The notes: generated by a model from the letters alone, not told the origin. 15,346 nt of DNA from Candidatus Melainabacteria bacterium (GCA_023250175.1 JAHFBD010000024.1:1-15346); one strand, 5' to 3'. Positions 1 through 7,227 are shown, numbered from the stretch's first letter. Numbers and translations: made by a program.

Positions 1-55
1 ATCCGATTTTAGTTCTCTTAATCAAGAGCAATTAAAAAAAATCGTAGGGATTTAG
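1..55 (+). CDS. C-terminal tail of an upstream gene (partial)
   Basis: In the frame starting at base 2, seventeen codons run to a TAG at 53-55 and read SDFSSLNQEQLKKIVGI. The polar, Glu/Lys/Gln-rich helical tail ending in IVGI looks like a normal protein C-terminus. The start lies outside the window, so neither family nor length can be judged. The gene would converge on kdsB with a 56-base gap. With so few codons, an open frame by chance is quite possible. Confidence 0.4.
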   Translation, partial: SDFSSLNQEQLKKIVGI

Positions 56-111
56 ATTAAACCTTTTTAAGATTCAGTGAATTTGCTCATCATAAAATAA
101 GCATTAAGCTA

Positions 112-855
112 TTACATCTTTAAAGATGCTAGGATTTTTTCTACTTCTTTTATATCCTGAACTGTATCTACAGCAGGATAAGCTTTAGGAACTATATCCA
201 ATTTGATCTTTATTCCATTTTCTAATGCTCTAAGTTGTTCTAATTGTTCAAGTTGTTCAAGGTGAGATGGTGGCAATGAATTAAAATGCATAAGTGCTTC
301 ACGAGAATATCCATAGATACCTATATGGCGATAGTAAGACTGGGGGTTAGCTGGGGATTCAGAACGATTAAACGGAATGGGTGAGCGTGAAAAATAAAGT
401 GCATAGCCATCTTTATCTATAACTGCTTTTACAACATTTGGATTATTTAGATCATCTATAGAAAACATTGGTGCTATAAGACTAGCCATATCTTGTTTCT
501 CATCTACAAGTAACTTGATAACCTTATCTACATATTCGGATGGCATTAGTGGTTCATCACCCTGGAAGTTTATTATGTATTTAATATCAGGATATTTTTT
601 GACTACTTCATAAACCCTATCGGTCCCTGATTTATGAGATTTTGAAGTCATACATGGGTCAGCTTTTAAATTGTCTTTGACAAAATTAAATATTCTTTCA
701 TCTTCTGTAGCTACTATAATTTTATTTGCTAGTTTTGCTTTAGAAGCAGAATCAACTACCCATTCAATCATTGGTTTTCCAGAAATCAATGCTAGTGGCT
801 TTCCTGGTAATCGTACGCTTTCAAAGCGAGCAGGGATAATTATTGCAATGGTCAT
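112..855 (-). CDS. kdsB: 3-deoxy-manno-octulosonate cytidylyltransferase (CMP-KDO synthetase)
   Basis: Cytoplasmic enzyme that activates KDO with CTP to give CMP-KDO, the donor for the inner core of LPS. At 247 residues it has the usual KdsB length. The N-terminal nucleotide-binding signature IPAR-ESVRLPGKPL is at residues 7-21, SGTDR at 76-80, NFQGDEP at 96-102 and RHIGIYGY after residue 170. The LEQLEQLEQLRALENG stretch aligns without gaps to the family's LExxExLEQLR helix. The start is supported by a TATAAT at 862-867 (minus strand) ending six bases before the ATG, which predicts a leaderless transcript. The gene lies 28 bp behind the 175-residue minus-strand gene and may also be read from that gene's promoter. 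It is the best evidence that the host makes an LPS outer membrane. Confidence 0.95.
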   Translation of the reverse strand: MTIAIIIPARFESVRLPGKPLALISGKPMIEWVVDSASKAKLANKIIVATEDERIFNFVKDNLKADPCMTSKSHKSGTDRVYEVVKKYPDIKYIINFQGDEPLMPSEYVDKVIKLLVDEKQDMASLIAPMFSIDDLNNPNVVKAVIDKDGYALYFSRSPIPFNRSESPANPQSYYRHIGIYGYSREALMHFNSLPPSHLEQLEQLEQLRALENGIKIKLDIVPKAYPAVDTVQDIKEVEKILASLKM

Positions 856-861
856 AGCAAC

Positions 862-867
862 ATTATA
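862..867 (-). promoter_or_regulatory. -10 element for kdsB (leaderless type)
   Basis: A perfect TATAAT on the minus strand ends six bases before the kdsB ATG at 855, so transcription would begin at or next to the A of the start codon. No convincing -35 is seen. It sits in the 28-bp gap behind the upstream gene. Confidence 0.55.
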
Positions 868-883
868 ATATATAAAATCAACT

Positions 884-1411
884 TTAGTTAATTCCTAATG
901 CAGTTTCAGCCAGGCTATTAAAGTGGTTAAGATTTTGAACGATGACTTCTTTCTCTAAGGAATTAAAATCTTTAACCAATGTAGAAATCCATTGTTCTAG
1001 TATTTTTTTATCAATGAGATAATTATTATTGTTCACCACTTCTTTAAAAAGCAATCCAAAAGTTCTAGAGCCAAAGTTTTGTAATGCAGCCTTTTGTGAA
1101 CCAGAATAATTATTTAAAAACTGTATTTCCTTTTGGAAGCCACTTATATAGCTATGATCATTGTGCATAAAGAAGTTGGTGATATTACATAAATTACCTC
1201 TTATAGTTCTTACATCCAATTGACTGCCTGGTGGAATTGAGTTGTTTTCTTTGTGTCTTTCTAAGACTAGATTTGTAGCAGTTTCTAACTCTTGTATAAC
1301 TCCGTTTGCTATAGCTCCACTTGGGGTGGTATCAGGCAATGAGTAGTTCTCTATTTTTGATTTTCGTGGATAGTTAAAGAAATAGAACATATTTGGGATA
1401 TTAGTTGACAT
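884..1411 (-). CDS. Hypothetical protein, 175 aa
   Basis: I do not recognise this family. The protein is soluble-looking, with no signal peptide and no membrane segment. Residues 1-20 are aromatic (MFYFFNYP), followed by a mostly helical, Asn-rich body. The C-terminal half (KALQNFG-like, LLFKEVV, LEQWISTLVKDFNSLEKEV) reads as amphipathic helices. The ATG at 1411 is preceded by a weak AGCAGG at about eight bases and by a good promoter at 1439-1467. It is the first gene of a possible two-gene unit with kdsB (28-bp gap), and it is divergent from the solenoid protein gene. The link to LPS synthesis is positional only. Confidence 0.7.
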   Translation of the reverse strand: MSTNIPNMFYFFNYPRKSKIENYSLPDTTPSGAIANGVIQELETATNLVLERHKENNSIPPGSQLDVRTIRGNLCNITNFFMHNDHSYISGFQKEIQFLNNYSGSQKAALQNFGSRTFGLLFKEVVNNNNYLIDKKILEQWISTLVKDFNSLEKEVIVQNLNHFNSLAETALGIN

Positions 1412-1438
1412 CGTTAACCTGCTTTCACTGATATTTTG

Positions 1439-1467
1439 ATCTTAGCTTAAAGCATAAGAAAGGGCAA
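1439..1467 (-). promoter_or_regulatory. Sigma70-type promoter for the 175-aa gene
   Basis: On the minus strand TTGCCC (1462-1467) is followed after exactly 17 bases by TAAGAT (1439-1444). The expected start point gives a leader of about 21 bases to the ATG at 1411. Confidence 0.5.
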
Positions 1468-1526
1468 TGTTCTTTCTAAAGAGAAGATTAATTATAGATA
1501 AATTTTTTCTAATCTTTAAAATCAAG

Positions 1527-1532
1527 TATAAT
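1527..1532 (+). promoter_or_regulatory. -10 element for the solenoid protein gene
   Basis: A perfect TATAAT lies 18 bases before the ATG at 1551, giving a predicted leader of about 11 bases with no Shine-Dalgarno sequence. The bases around 1503-1509 are T-rich, but no clear -35 is present. Confidence 0.4.
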
Positions 1533-1550
1533 TAAAACAAGTTAAAACAC

Positions 1551-2927
1551 ATGTTAATAAAATTATCATCTAGACTAAGTTCTAGCCCTAAATCTTATAT
1601 TGACCTCTTTTCAGAACAAATGAAAGGAGGTTATAACTATAAGCTAGCTTCTGGTAAAGAGATTTCTTTGCCAGAAAATAAAAGATTAAATACATTAATT
1701 GTAAATGTACAAACCGATACAGATAGCATAGAAGAACTTGTTGTTGAATTTCTGGGAGATGTTTTAGTCCTAGCTGGTGATCAAAGAAAAAACCTTACTC
1801 CAAAGTTAATATCACAATTAGAAAAATTAGGAAAGCAAACTTTTAGTTCTAATGCAGAGGGAAACTTTGTGGATAATAGTCAAAATATAACCCTTTCAAG
1901 CAATGCTTGTTTTGTCCAGAACAGTTCAAACATTAGAATAAATAACAGTAATGGTTCTTGTGTATCTGATAGTAATAGAGTTAAGATTGCTGAGAGTTCA
2001 CACACCAAATCAGATAAAACTTCCTGGGCTTTAATTGATAATAGCTCGGGAGTTGATATTGAAAAAAGCTTTGCAATAAAGATTAGAAATAGTAAAGAGG
2101 CTAAGGTAAATAATAGTGGGCTTATAACGCTTTGGGGAAGTGATAAGGCAAATATTCAAGAGAGCAGTTGTTTGCGTATACAAAACAGTCCTGAATCTAA
2201 GGTAGAAACCAGTTCTTCTATAAAAATTGTTGAAAGCCCAAACTCAAGTGTTAGATATAGTGGTAGTGTAAAAATAATAGATAGTTCTTACACAGAATTA
2301 GATTCATGCTACACATCGCGAATTCAACAAAGCCCAAAATCTACAATTTATCATAGCGACGCTGCTTTAATTAAAAATAGTTCAGGTGCTAAAGTTCTAC
2401 TTTCTAATAAAAAACCTTTTAATATATTTTTATGGGACTTTAATTGGAATGTCCAAATAAACAATAGTCCAGACTCACAGGTTAATTTACATTGCTTAGA
2501 TATCATTGTAGATAAAAGTCCAAAGAGTAGTATTGTAGCTAGTACAAAATGTGAAGTTAAATATAATGAAGGAGCTATGATTGATCAAAGCAAAAATATA
2601 ATTCTTATGGATAGTGCCAAGACTAAAATCAGTAATTCTAATATGGTAGATTGTAGAGGTAGCGAAGACTCTATAATTGACAACGTAACGCAAACAGTAC
2701 TTACAAACAGCCCAAAAGTAAATATAAACAATATTCCTATAATAAAAACAGCCTGGCAAGGTTTTATGGAAAGTTTTTCAAGCTGGTATATCTGGGGGCA
2801 AATTAGAAAGCTAATAAATATAGTAAACAGTTCTAATACAACTCTTACAAATACCTATTCTTTAAGGCTTAAAAATAAACCTAACTCTAATTTTATAGAT
2901 GGAAAAGGATTAAAGAAAGATAGTTAG
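1551..2927 (+). CDS. 16-residue-repeat beta-solenoid protein, 458 aa
   Basis: The protein begins with a non-repetitive domain (about residues 1-100) without a signal peptide. A long Ser/Asn-rich repeat region follows, to about residue 400. Residues 159-286 contain eight consecutive repeats of exactly 16 residues with no gaps. Position 4 is Ile or Leu in all eight, position 7 is Ser in all eight, position 12 is Val/Ile/Leu in all eight, and position 15 is Ser in seven. Two typical units are CLRIQNSPESKVETSS and SIKIVESPNSSVRYSG. Less regular units flank this core, with a break at about 287-300 (PFNIFLWDFNW) and an aromatic insertion at about 400-420. Regular hydrophobic positions plus Asn/Ser ladders are what a right-handed beta-helix would show; that fold is inferred. 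The period equals that of ice-nucleation repeats, but their TxT and GYGS motifs are absent. Its stop overlaps the convergent downstream gene by 4 bp. Function unknown. Confidence 0.85.
   Translation: MLIKLSSRLSSSPKSYIDLFSEQMKGGYNYKLASGKEISLPENKRLNTLIVNVQTDTDSIEELVVEFLGDVLVLAGDQRKNLTPKLISQLEKLGKQTFSSNAEGNFVDNSQNITLSSNACFVQNSSNIRINNSNGSCVSDSNRVKIAESSHTKSDKTSWALIDNSSGVDIEKSFAIKIRNSKEAKVNNSGLITLWGSDKANIQESSCLRIQNSPESKVETSSSIKIVESPNSSVRYSGSVKIIDSSYTELDSCYTSRIQQSPKSTIYHSDAALIKNSSGAKVLLSNKKPFNIFLWDFNWNVQINNSPDSQVNLHCLDIIVDKSPKSSIVASTKCEVKYNEGAMIDQSKNIILMDSAKTKISNSNMVDCRGSEDSIIDNVTQTVLTNSPKVNINNIPIIKTAWQGFMESFSSWYIWGQIRKLINIVNSSNTTLTNTYSLRLKNKPNSNFIDGKGLKKDS
2025..2408 (+). repeat. Eight in-frame 48-bp units coding 16-residue repeats
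   Basis: This is the coding stretch for residues 159-286 of the solenoid protein. Period is conserved exactly (48 bp) but DNA identity between units is low, so this is an old, selected protein repeat and not a recent DNA expansion. Confidence 0.85.
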
Positions 2928-3136
2928 TGTAATCCTACTTTAGTTTCTATAGCTGGTAATATTTCTTCCATTGCGTGAAACACTTTTTTTAATAGATCAC
3001 AAACTTGCTCTGGTTTCATTGTGGGTTCTGAATCTTCCCCCTTTTTTTTTACTGAGCTATTTATATATGCAACAACAATATCCTTTGTTGCTCTAAGTTT
3101 TTCTTCATTAGAAACGTTTTTTAACATTGATGACAT
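2924..3136 (-). CDS. Small protein, 70 aa, MucR-N-terminus-like (tentative)
   Basis: A small, soluble, helical protein. The segment ATKDIVVAYINSS at about residues 16-28, followed by PEQVCDLLKKVFHAMEEI, resembles the N-terminal oligomerisation region of MucR/Ros-type regulators (…IVxAYVSNN…LPxLIxxVHxAL). The C-terminal zinc finger that binds DNA in that family is absent. This resemblance is from memory of the motif and is not firm. The start is well supported: AGGGGG at 3145-3150 lies eight bases before the ATG at 3136. Its stop overlaps the end of the solenoid gene by 4 bp, and it is divergent from aroQ across a gap with an 18-bp-period direct repeat. Confidence 0.7.
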   Translation of the reverse strand: MSSMLKNVSNEEKLRATKDIVVAYINSSVKKKGEDSEPTMKPEQVCDLLKKVFHAMEEILPAIETKVGLH

Positions 3137-3144
3137 GATTATTA

Positions 3145-3150
3145 CCCCCT
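3145..3150 (-). promoter_or_regulatory. Strong ribosome binding site for the 70-aa gene
   Basis: AGGGGG on the minus strand, eight bases from the ATG. It contrasts with neighbouring genes, which have no Shine-Dalgarno sequence. Confidence 0.65.
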
Positions 3151-3161
3151 TGTTTGATAAT

Positions 3162-3192
3162 GATAGCGCATAGCAAGCTGATAGCGCTTAGC
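3162..3192. repeat. Direct repeat GATAGCGCnTAGC, period 18 bp
   Basis: GATAGCGCATAGC starts at 3162 and GATAGCGCTTAGC at 3180, so 12 of 13 bases match at a spacing of 18. It lies between the divergent 70-aa gene and aroQ, just upstream of the Shine-Dalgarno of the former, where an operator would be expected. Confidence 0.5.
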
Positions 3193-3245
3193 GTGTAGTA
3201 CATAGTAATAATAGTTCTATTATTAATTCTTATTCTTCTAAACGC

Positions 3246-3251
3246 TATAAT
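3246..3251 (+). promoter_or_regulatory. -10 element for aroQ (leaderless type)
   Basis: A perfect TATAAT ends seven bases before the aroQ ATG, so the mRNA should begin at or within a base or two of the start codon. No Shine-Dalgarno is possible in so short a leader. The -35 region (about TTAATT) is weak. Confidence 0.6.
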
Positions 3252-3258
3252 AATCAAT

Positions 3259-3723
3259 ATGCAAAAAAAAGGAAAGACTGTTACTAAACGTAAAAAGATT
3301 TTGATTTTACATGGCCCTAACTTAAATATGCTAGGTAAGCGTGAAAAAACTGTTTATGGAAAGACTACATTAGAAAAAATAAATAATGAACTAAAAATAC
3401 TTGCAAAAAAACTAAATGTAGAGCTTAAGATAAATCAATCTAATATTGAAGGAGAGCTTGTAAACATTATTCAAAAAGCCTCTAAGGATAGAACTAATGG
3501 TATTCTTATAAACCCAGCAGCTTATACGCATACCAGTGTTGCAATACGTGATGCATTGTTAGCTGTAAAACTGCCAGTAGTAGAGATTCATTTATCCAAT
3601 ATTTATAAAAGAGAGGAATTTAGACACAAGTCCTTAACAGCCTCAGTTGCAATTGGGCAAATAACTGGATTTGGAAAAGATAGTTATCTCTTAGGATTAG
3701 AAGCATTAGTTAAAAATTGCTAA
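3259..3723 (+). CDS. aroQ: 3-dehydroquinate dehydratase, type II
   Basis: Reversibly dehydrates 3-dehydroquinate to 3-dehydroshikimate in the shikimate pathway (cytoplasmic dodecamer in this family). The sequence has LHGPNLNMLGKRE at residues 17-30, Tyr33 in the YG motif that carries the catalytic tyrosine, QSNIEGEL at 60-67 (most members have His where this has Ile63), INPAAYTHTSVAIRDAL at 84-100 with His91, EIHLSN at 109-114 and the FRH substrate-binding turn at 121-123. Length is 154 residues, slightly over the norm because of a basic N-terminal tail (MQKKGKTVTKRKK). The start is supported by the adjacent TATAAT. The 73-aa gene follows after 12 bases and is probably co-transcribed. Confidence 0.95.
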   Translation: MQKKGKTVTKRKKILILHGPNLNMLGKREKTVYGKTTLEKINNELKILAKKLNVELKINQSNIEGELVNIIQKASKDRTNGILINPAAYTHTSVAIRDALLAVKLPVVEIHLSNIYKREEFRHKSLTASVAIGQITGFGKDSYLLGLEALVKNC

Positions 3724-3735
3724 AGTAGTTAAAAT

Positions 3736-3957
3736 ATGCCCGATTTAAATGAAGATATAGATAGCGAAGTGACAAACGATCCCTGGCATTGTAAAGCTAC
3801 AACTACTGCTCGCTATGATTTATGTAGTACATGTCAGTACTTTTCTCCGCAAAAGCCATATCAACCAGGAATTAGGTGTAAATTTAATATACGCCCAGAT
3901 GTGGTTTTTGAAGTGGATAGAGCAGTTGCTAAATGTCATGTATTTATAGCAAATTGA
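3736..3957 (+). CDS. Cysteine-rich small protein, 73 aa
   Basis: Not recognised as a named family. It has five cysteines (residues 19, 30, 33, 48 and 67): a WHCK, a CSTC pair, a GIRCKF and a final AKCHVF. The Cys-x-x-Cys plus two later cysteines could bind zinc or an Fe-S cluster. The first 17 residues are acidic (PDLNEDIDSEVTNDP). There is no signal peptide or membrane segment. It starts 12 bases after the aroQ stop without a Shine-Dalgarno, which suggests translation coupled to aroQ. A possible terminator hairpin follows 20 bases after its stop. Confidence 0.75.
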   Translation: MPDLNEDIDSEVTNDPWHCKATTTARYDLCSTCQYFSPQKPYQPGIRCKFNIRPDVVFEVDRAVAKCHVFIAN

Positions 3958-3977
3958 CAATTGGATTTCTACCTACC

Positions 3978-4009
3978 GCTGGTTTTTTCGCTGTGCTCCC
4001 AAAACCAGC
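3978..4009 (+). terminator. Perfect 9-bp hairpin after the aroQ unit
   Basis: GCTGGTTTT (3978-3986) and AAAACCAGC (4001-4009) form a 9-bp stem with a 14-base loop, 20 bases past the stop of the 73-aa gene. The T-run after it is short (TTT), so this may be a weak intrinsic terminator or a 3'-end-protecting hairpin. Confidence 0.45.
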
Positions 4010-4045
4010 TTTCCATAGTGCTTCCAGTCTGCCATTTATAACACC

Positions 4046-4073
4046 TTACAGATTTTACTGAGTTTCTTATAAT
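4046..4073 (+). promoter_or_regulatory. Candidate promoter for the TPR lipoprotein gene
   Basis: TTACAG (4046-4051) and TATAAT (4068-4073) are 16 bases apart. This would give a leader of about 125 bases, which includes a small ATTAG-CAA-CTAAT hairpin near 4140. Other AT-rich -10-like sites occur nearer the gene. Confidence 0.35.
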
Positions 4074-4191
4074 CTTTGGGATAAAATCTTACCTTATAAG
4101 TTGTTTGCTTAGAAATATTATGTTAGCTAGGTAATAATACAATTAGCAACTAATAACTGAAAATTAGATAGATAAAAATAAAAAGTATATT

Positions 4192-4196
4192 AGGAG
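4192..4196 (+). promoter_or_regulatory. Ribosome binding site of the TPR lipoprotein gene
   Basis: AGGAG eight bases before the ATG at 4205, a canonical Shine-Dalgarno that fixes the start. Confidence 0.7.
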
Positions 4197-4204
4197 TAAG
4201 AAAA

Positions 4205-5113
4205 ATGAATGTGTCAATAAAAATTATTTTAATTCTTATAATAAGCTGTTTTATTACAGTGTCATTTAATGGTTGTTCCAGCAAGCCTCCTTGTGTTTCT
4301 TGCCAAGGACAAAATCCTGAAAAAAATTCACTAGAAGCATGGAGGTTACTTAATTTAAAAGCAATTCAATACTATCAACAAAACAACCCTAAAGAAGCCA
4401 TAAAATCAGCCCAGGAGTCTTTAAAGTTTGCAAAAAAAACATTTGGTAAAGAACATCCATACACAGCTACATCTCTAAACAATTTAGCTGAATTATACAG
4501 AATCCAAAAAAGATATTATGAAGCAGAAAATCCATATAAAGAAGCTCTTGCTATTCGTGAAAAGGTATTAGGAACTGAACATCCAGATTATGCTTTATCA
4601 CTTAACAATCTGGCTACCCTGTATTTTTTAGAAAAGAGAGTACCTGAAGCAGAACCTTTATACACTAAGGCTTTAGCTATATATGAAAAACAAATAAAAG
4701 TTGGTAAAGATGAGAAAGTAAAAGCTAATGTTGTTAATAATCTTGATGCCTTGCTTGGTAATCTGGGAGAGTTATATAAATCACAATCAAGATATCCTGA
4801 AGCAGAAGGTATGTTTAGAAAGTTATTGACTATTCGTGAAACCTCTAAAGGTAAAACAAATCCTTCTTATGCACAATCACTAAATGATCTTGGTGCTATA
4901 TATTTTTTAGAAGGAAAATACAAAGAAGCTGAACCTCTTTTTGCAAATACTATTACAATACTTGAAAAATCACTTGGTAAAGATCATCCTGATATTGCTG
5001 TAGTATTAGATAACATAGCAGAGGTTTGTAAAAAGACAGGCGATGAAAATAAAGCAAAGGCTTATTTAGAAAGAGCTAATAAACTCCGTAACTTAAAACA
5101 AGCCCAAACCTAA
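4205..5113 (+). CDS. TPR-repeat lipoprotein (kinesin-light-chain-like TPRs)
   Basis: The N-terminus is a type II signal peptide: positively charged MNVSIK, a hydrophobic stretch IILILIISCFITVSF, then NGC with Cys24 as the likely lipid-attached residue. The lipobox is degenerate (FNGC), but Gly at -1 and the following SSKPP are typical. Residues 45-300 hold about six TPR units of the kinesin-light-chain type, recognisable by SLNNLAELY, EAENPYKEALAIREKVLG, HPDYALSLNNLATLYF and SLNDLGAIYFLEGKYKEAEPLF. The 42-residue spacing and GxxHPD turns are characteristic. It should be a protein-interaction scaffold tethered to a membrane, facing the periplasm. The partner is unknown, and neither neighbour suggests one. 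Confidence 0.88.
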   Translation: MNVSIKIILILIISCFITVSFNGCSSKPPCVSCQGQNPEKNSLEAWRLLNLKAIQYYQQNNPKEAIKSAQESLKFAKKTFGKEHPYTATSLNNLAELYRIQKRYYEAENPYKEALAIREKVLGTEHPDYALSLNNLATLYFLEKRVPEAEPLYTKALAIYEKQIKVGKDEKVKANVVNNLDALLGNLGELYKSQSRYPEAEGMFRKLLTIRETSKGKTNPSYAQSLNDLGAIYFLEGKYKEAEPLFANTITILEKSLGKDHPDIAVVLDNIAEVCKKTGDENKAKAYLERANKLRNLKQAQT

Positions 5114-5153
5114 TAAATTTCATGCCATAAACTATTTATATGATCGTATTCGC

Positions 5154-5162
5154 TGTTAAAAT
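5154..5162 (+). promoter_or_regulatory. Extended -10 for the Fe-S oxidoreductase gene (near-leaderless)
   Basis: TGT then TAAAAT (5157-5162) forms an extended -10 (TGnTAAAAT), ending eight bases before the ATG at 5171. No -35 is evident, as expected for extended -10 promoters. No Shine-Dalgarno is present. Confidence 0.5.
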
Positions 5163-5170
5163 AGCTTTAT

Positions 5171-7192
5171 ATGGAAACACGTGGGCTCTGGTGGAATATT
5201 CATGATTTCCCTTATCATAAACAAATCTTTTATGTTTTATTTGTTATTTCATTAATATTTTTTATTTATGGGTTTTATTTAAAAATCAAAACCTGGGCAC
5301 AAGGAAAGCCAAAAAATAATTTTAATGACATCCCTAAACGTGTCAAATACATGTTTGATAGGAGCTTTTTGCATAAAGGATGGGGGAAAAACAAATTTGC
5401 TCTTATCGCTCATATTTTAGTTTTTTATGGTTTTTTTGTGCTGTGGATTGGAACAGATATTTTAACTGTGCAGGATAAAATGCCTGAATACTTCTTTGAA
5501 GGGGCTTTTTACAAAGCCTACTCACTTTTTATGGACTTATGTGGTTTATTAATGCTAGTTGGTCTTATTGCTTTTGGATATATTAGATATGTTAAAAAGC
5601 CTTCCAGACTAGATAATTCTCAAAATGATTGGATACAGTTAATTTATCTGGAAACATTTGTAATAGTTGGATTTTTAATTGAAGGTTTAAGGCAATCTGC
5701 TACTAATCAGATAGAACCATATGCGCCTATTGGAGCGTGTGTTGCTTTATTAGTGAATACTTTGTCATATGACATTAAAAAAATAATTCATTTGACTTTA
5801 TGGTGGATTCATTCAATACAAACCTTTTCTTTTATTGCATTAATTCCATATACAAAATTCAGTCATATGTTTTTAGCCCCAGCAAATTTATTTTTCTTTG
5901 ACACAAAACCAAAAGGAGCTTTAACTACACCATTTAATTTAGCTGAAATATTAGCAATGGATAATCCTCCAGAAGACTTTGCTCAAACCATAAATAAGAT
6001 ACAAGATTTTTCATGGAAAGATTTAATGGATTTAGATACATGTACTGCTTGTGGACGATGTCAGGAAGCCTGCCCCGCTACAAATTCAGAAAAACCCTTA
6101 TCACCAAAATGGCTAATTCTAGACTTAAAACAAATAATGAATAATAAACCTTTATCCAAACATAGTTTTAAAGGTACTCAAGAGGCTCAAAGCTCAAACC
6201 AACTGCTTAATTTAATTAGTCAAGAAACTTTGTGGTCATGTACTACTTGTAGAGCTTGTGTAGAGTCCTGTCCAGTAGGAATAGATCAATTAACAAAAAT
6301 TGTTGAATTAAGGCGTACTTTAATTTCAGAAAATAAAGCCCCGAACAATTTATTAAACACATTAAAAAACATTCGTTCCCGTAGTAATCCATGGGGACAA
6401 CCGCCAGAAGATCGGGAAAAATGGACTGAAGGACTTGATGTGCCCAAGGTTGACAGTACACCTGACTTTGAATATTTATACTGGATTGGTTGTGCTGGTG
6501 CCTATGATAGTAGAAATCAGAATATTGCTAAAACAATGGTAAATCTTTTAAAGAAAGCAGAAGTAAAGTTTGCTATTTTAGGGAAAAAAGAAAAGTGTAC
6601 TGGAGATACAGCTCGACGAGCTGGGGATGAAGGACTTTTTCAGGAATTGGCGCTGGAAAATATTGAGACTTTTAACAATAAAAATGTAAAAAAAATAATT
6701 ACTCATTGTCCACATTGTTTTAATACTTTTAAAAATGAATATCCAGAATTTGGATTAAAAGAAGTGCAGGTATTACACCATACAGAAATTTTATGGGATT
6801 TAATTAAACAAGGGAAATTAGTAATGAATAAAGAAGTTAGTGAACAAATTACATATCATGACTCTTGTTATTTGGGTCGTCATAATGGTCAATATGATGC
6901 CCCGCGAAACATCTTAAATAAAGTACCAGGATTAAAATATATTGAAATGGAAAACTCAAAAGAAAAAGGTACTTGCTGCGGCGGTGGTGGTGCACAGCTT
7001 TGGTATGAGGCACCAGGCAAACAAATTAATGTTATGCGATTAAATGAAGTTAAAGAATCAAGTGCAAAAACTGTAGCTAGTGCATGCCCTTTCTGTACAA
7101 TTATGCTAGAAACTGCACGAACACTTGATAAGAGTGGAGAGCCACCTGTTGTGCAGGATATAAGTGAAATCGTTGCTAGGACTGCTTTATAG
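5171..7192 (+). CDS. Membrane-bound Fe-S oxidoreductase (HdrD/FadF-like, two CCG domains)
   Basis: A single polypeptide joins a membrane anchor to a soluble redox unit. About five hydrophobic segments occupy residues 18-245 (for example YVLFVISLIFFIYGFYL and LIAHILVFYGFFVLWIG) and resemble the NarI-type quinone/haem b domain. Two [4Fe-4S] ferredoxin motifs follow: Cys291, 294, 297, 301 and Cys357, 360, 363, 367. Then come two CCG domains, as in heterodisulfide reductase subunit D: Cys441, Cys476, Cys513/Cys516, and Cys566, Cys602-Cys603 (GTCCGGGG), Cys639/Cys642. This architecture is known from electron-transfer-flavoprotein:menaquinone oxidoreductases and related FadF proteins, so transfer of electrons between a soluble flavoprotein and the quinone pool is the best guess. 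No etfAB or acyl-CoA dehydrogenase gene is nearby, so the partner is unknown. All cluster cysteines that I can identify are present. Confidence 0.88.
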   Translation: METRGLWWNIHDFPYHKQIFYVLFVISLIFFIYGFYLKIKTWAQGKPKNNFNDIPKRVKYMFDRSFLHKGWGKNKFALIAHILVFYGFFVLWIGTDILTVQDKMPEYFFEGAFYKAYSLFMDLCGLLMLVGLIAFGYIRYVKKPSRLDNSQNDWIQLIYLETFVIVGFLIEGLRQSATNQIEPYAPIGACVALLVNTLSYDIKKIIHLTLWWIHSIQTFSFIALIPYTKFSHMFLAPANLFFFDTKPKGALTTPFNLAEILAMDNPPEDFAQTINKIQDFSWKDLMDLDTCTACGRCQEACPATNSEKPLSPKWLILDLKQIMNNKPLSKHSFKGTQEAQSSNQLLNLISQETLWSCTTCRACVESCPVGIDQLTKIVELRRTLISENKAPNNLLNTLKNIRSRSNPWGQPPEDREKWTEGLDVPKVDSTPDFEYLYWIGCAGAYDSRNQNIAKTMVNLLKKAEVKFAILGKKEKCTGDTARRAGDEGLFQELALENIETFNNKNVKKIITHCPHCFNTFKNEYPEFGLKEVQVLHHTEILWDLIKQGKLVMNKEVSEQITYHDSCYLGRHNGQYDAPRNILNKVPGLKYIEMENSKEKGTCCGGGGAQLWYEAPGKQINVMRLNEVKESSAKTVASACPFCTIMLETARTLDKSGEPPVVQDISEIVARTAL

Positions 7193-7227
7193 ATTTCAGC
7201 GTTTTAGAAAAGATATTGAACAAAGGC

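Noticed and set aside
115..128. Perfect palindrome CATCTTTAAAGATG at the 3' end of kdsB as a terminator
   Set aside because: No loop and no T-run on either strand; it codes the last residues of KdsB.
232..265. LEQLEQLEQL in kdsB looks like a 9-bp tandem expansion
   Set aside because: The region aligns without a gap to the LExxExLEQLR helix of ordinary KdsB, so length is normal and the repetition is sequence drift.
671..868. Plus-strand open frame opposite kdsB
   Set aside because: Entirely antisense to a strongly supported gene; composition looks like a reversed coding frame.
2025..2408. 48-bp periodicity as a CRISPR array or minisatellite
   Set aside because: Units code in one frame without stops, are diverged in DNA, and have no constant repeat plus unique spacer pattern.
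2496..2759. Minus-strand open frame opposite the solenoid gene
   Set aside because: Shadow of the repetitive plus-strand gene; no start signals.
6243..6461. Minus-strand open frame inside the Fe-S oxidoreductase
   Set aside because: Antisense shadow over conserved cluster cysteines.
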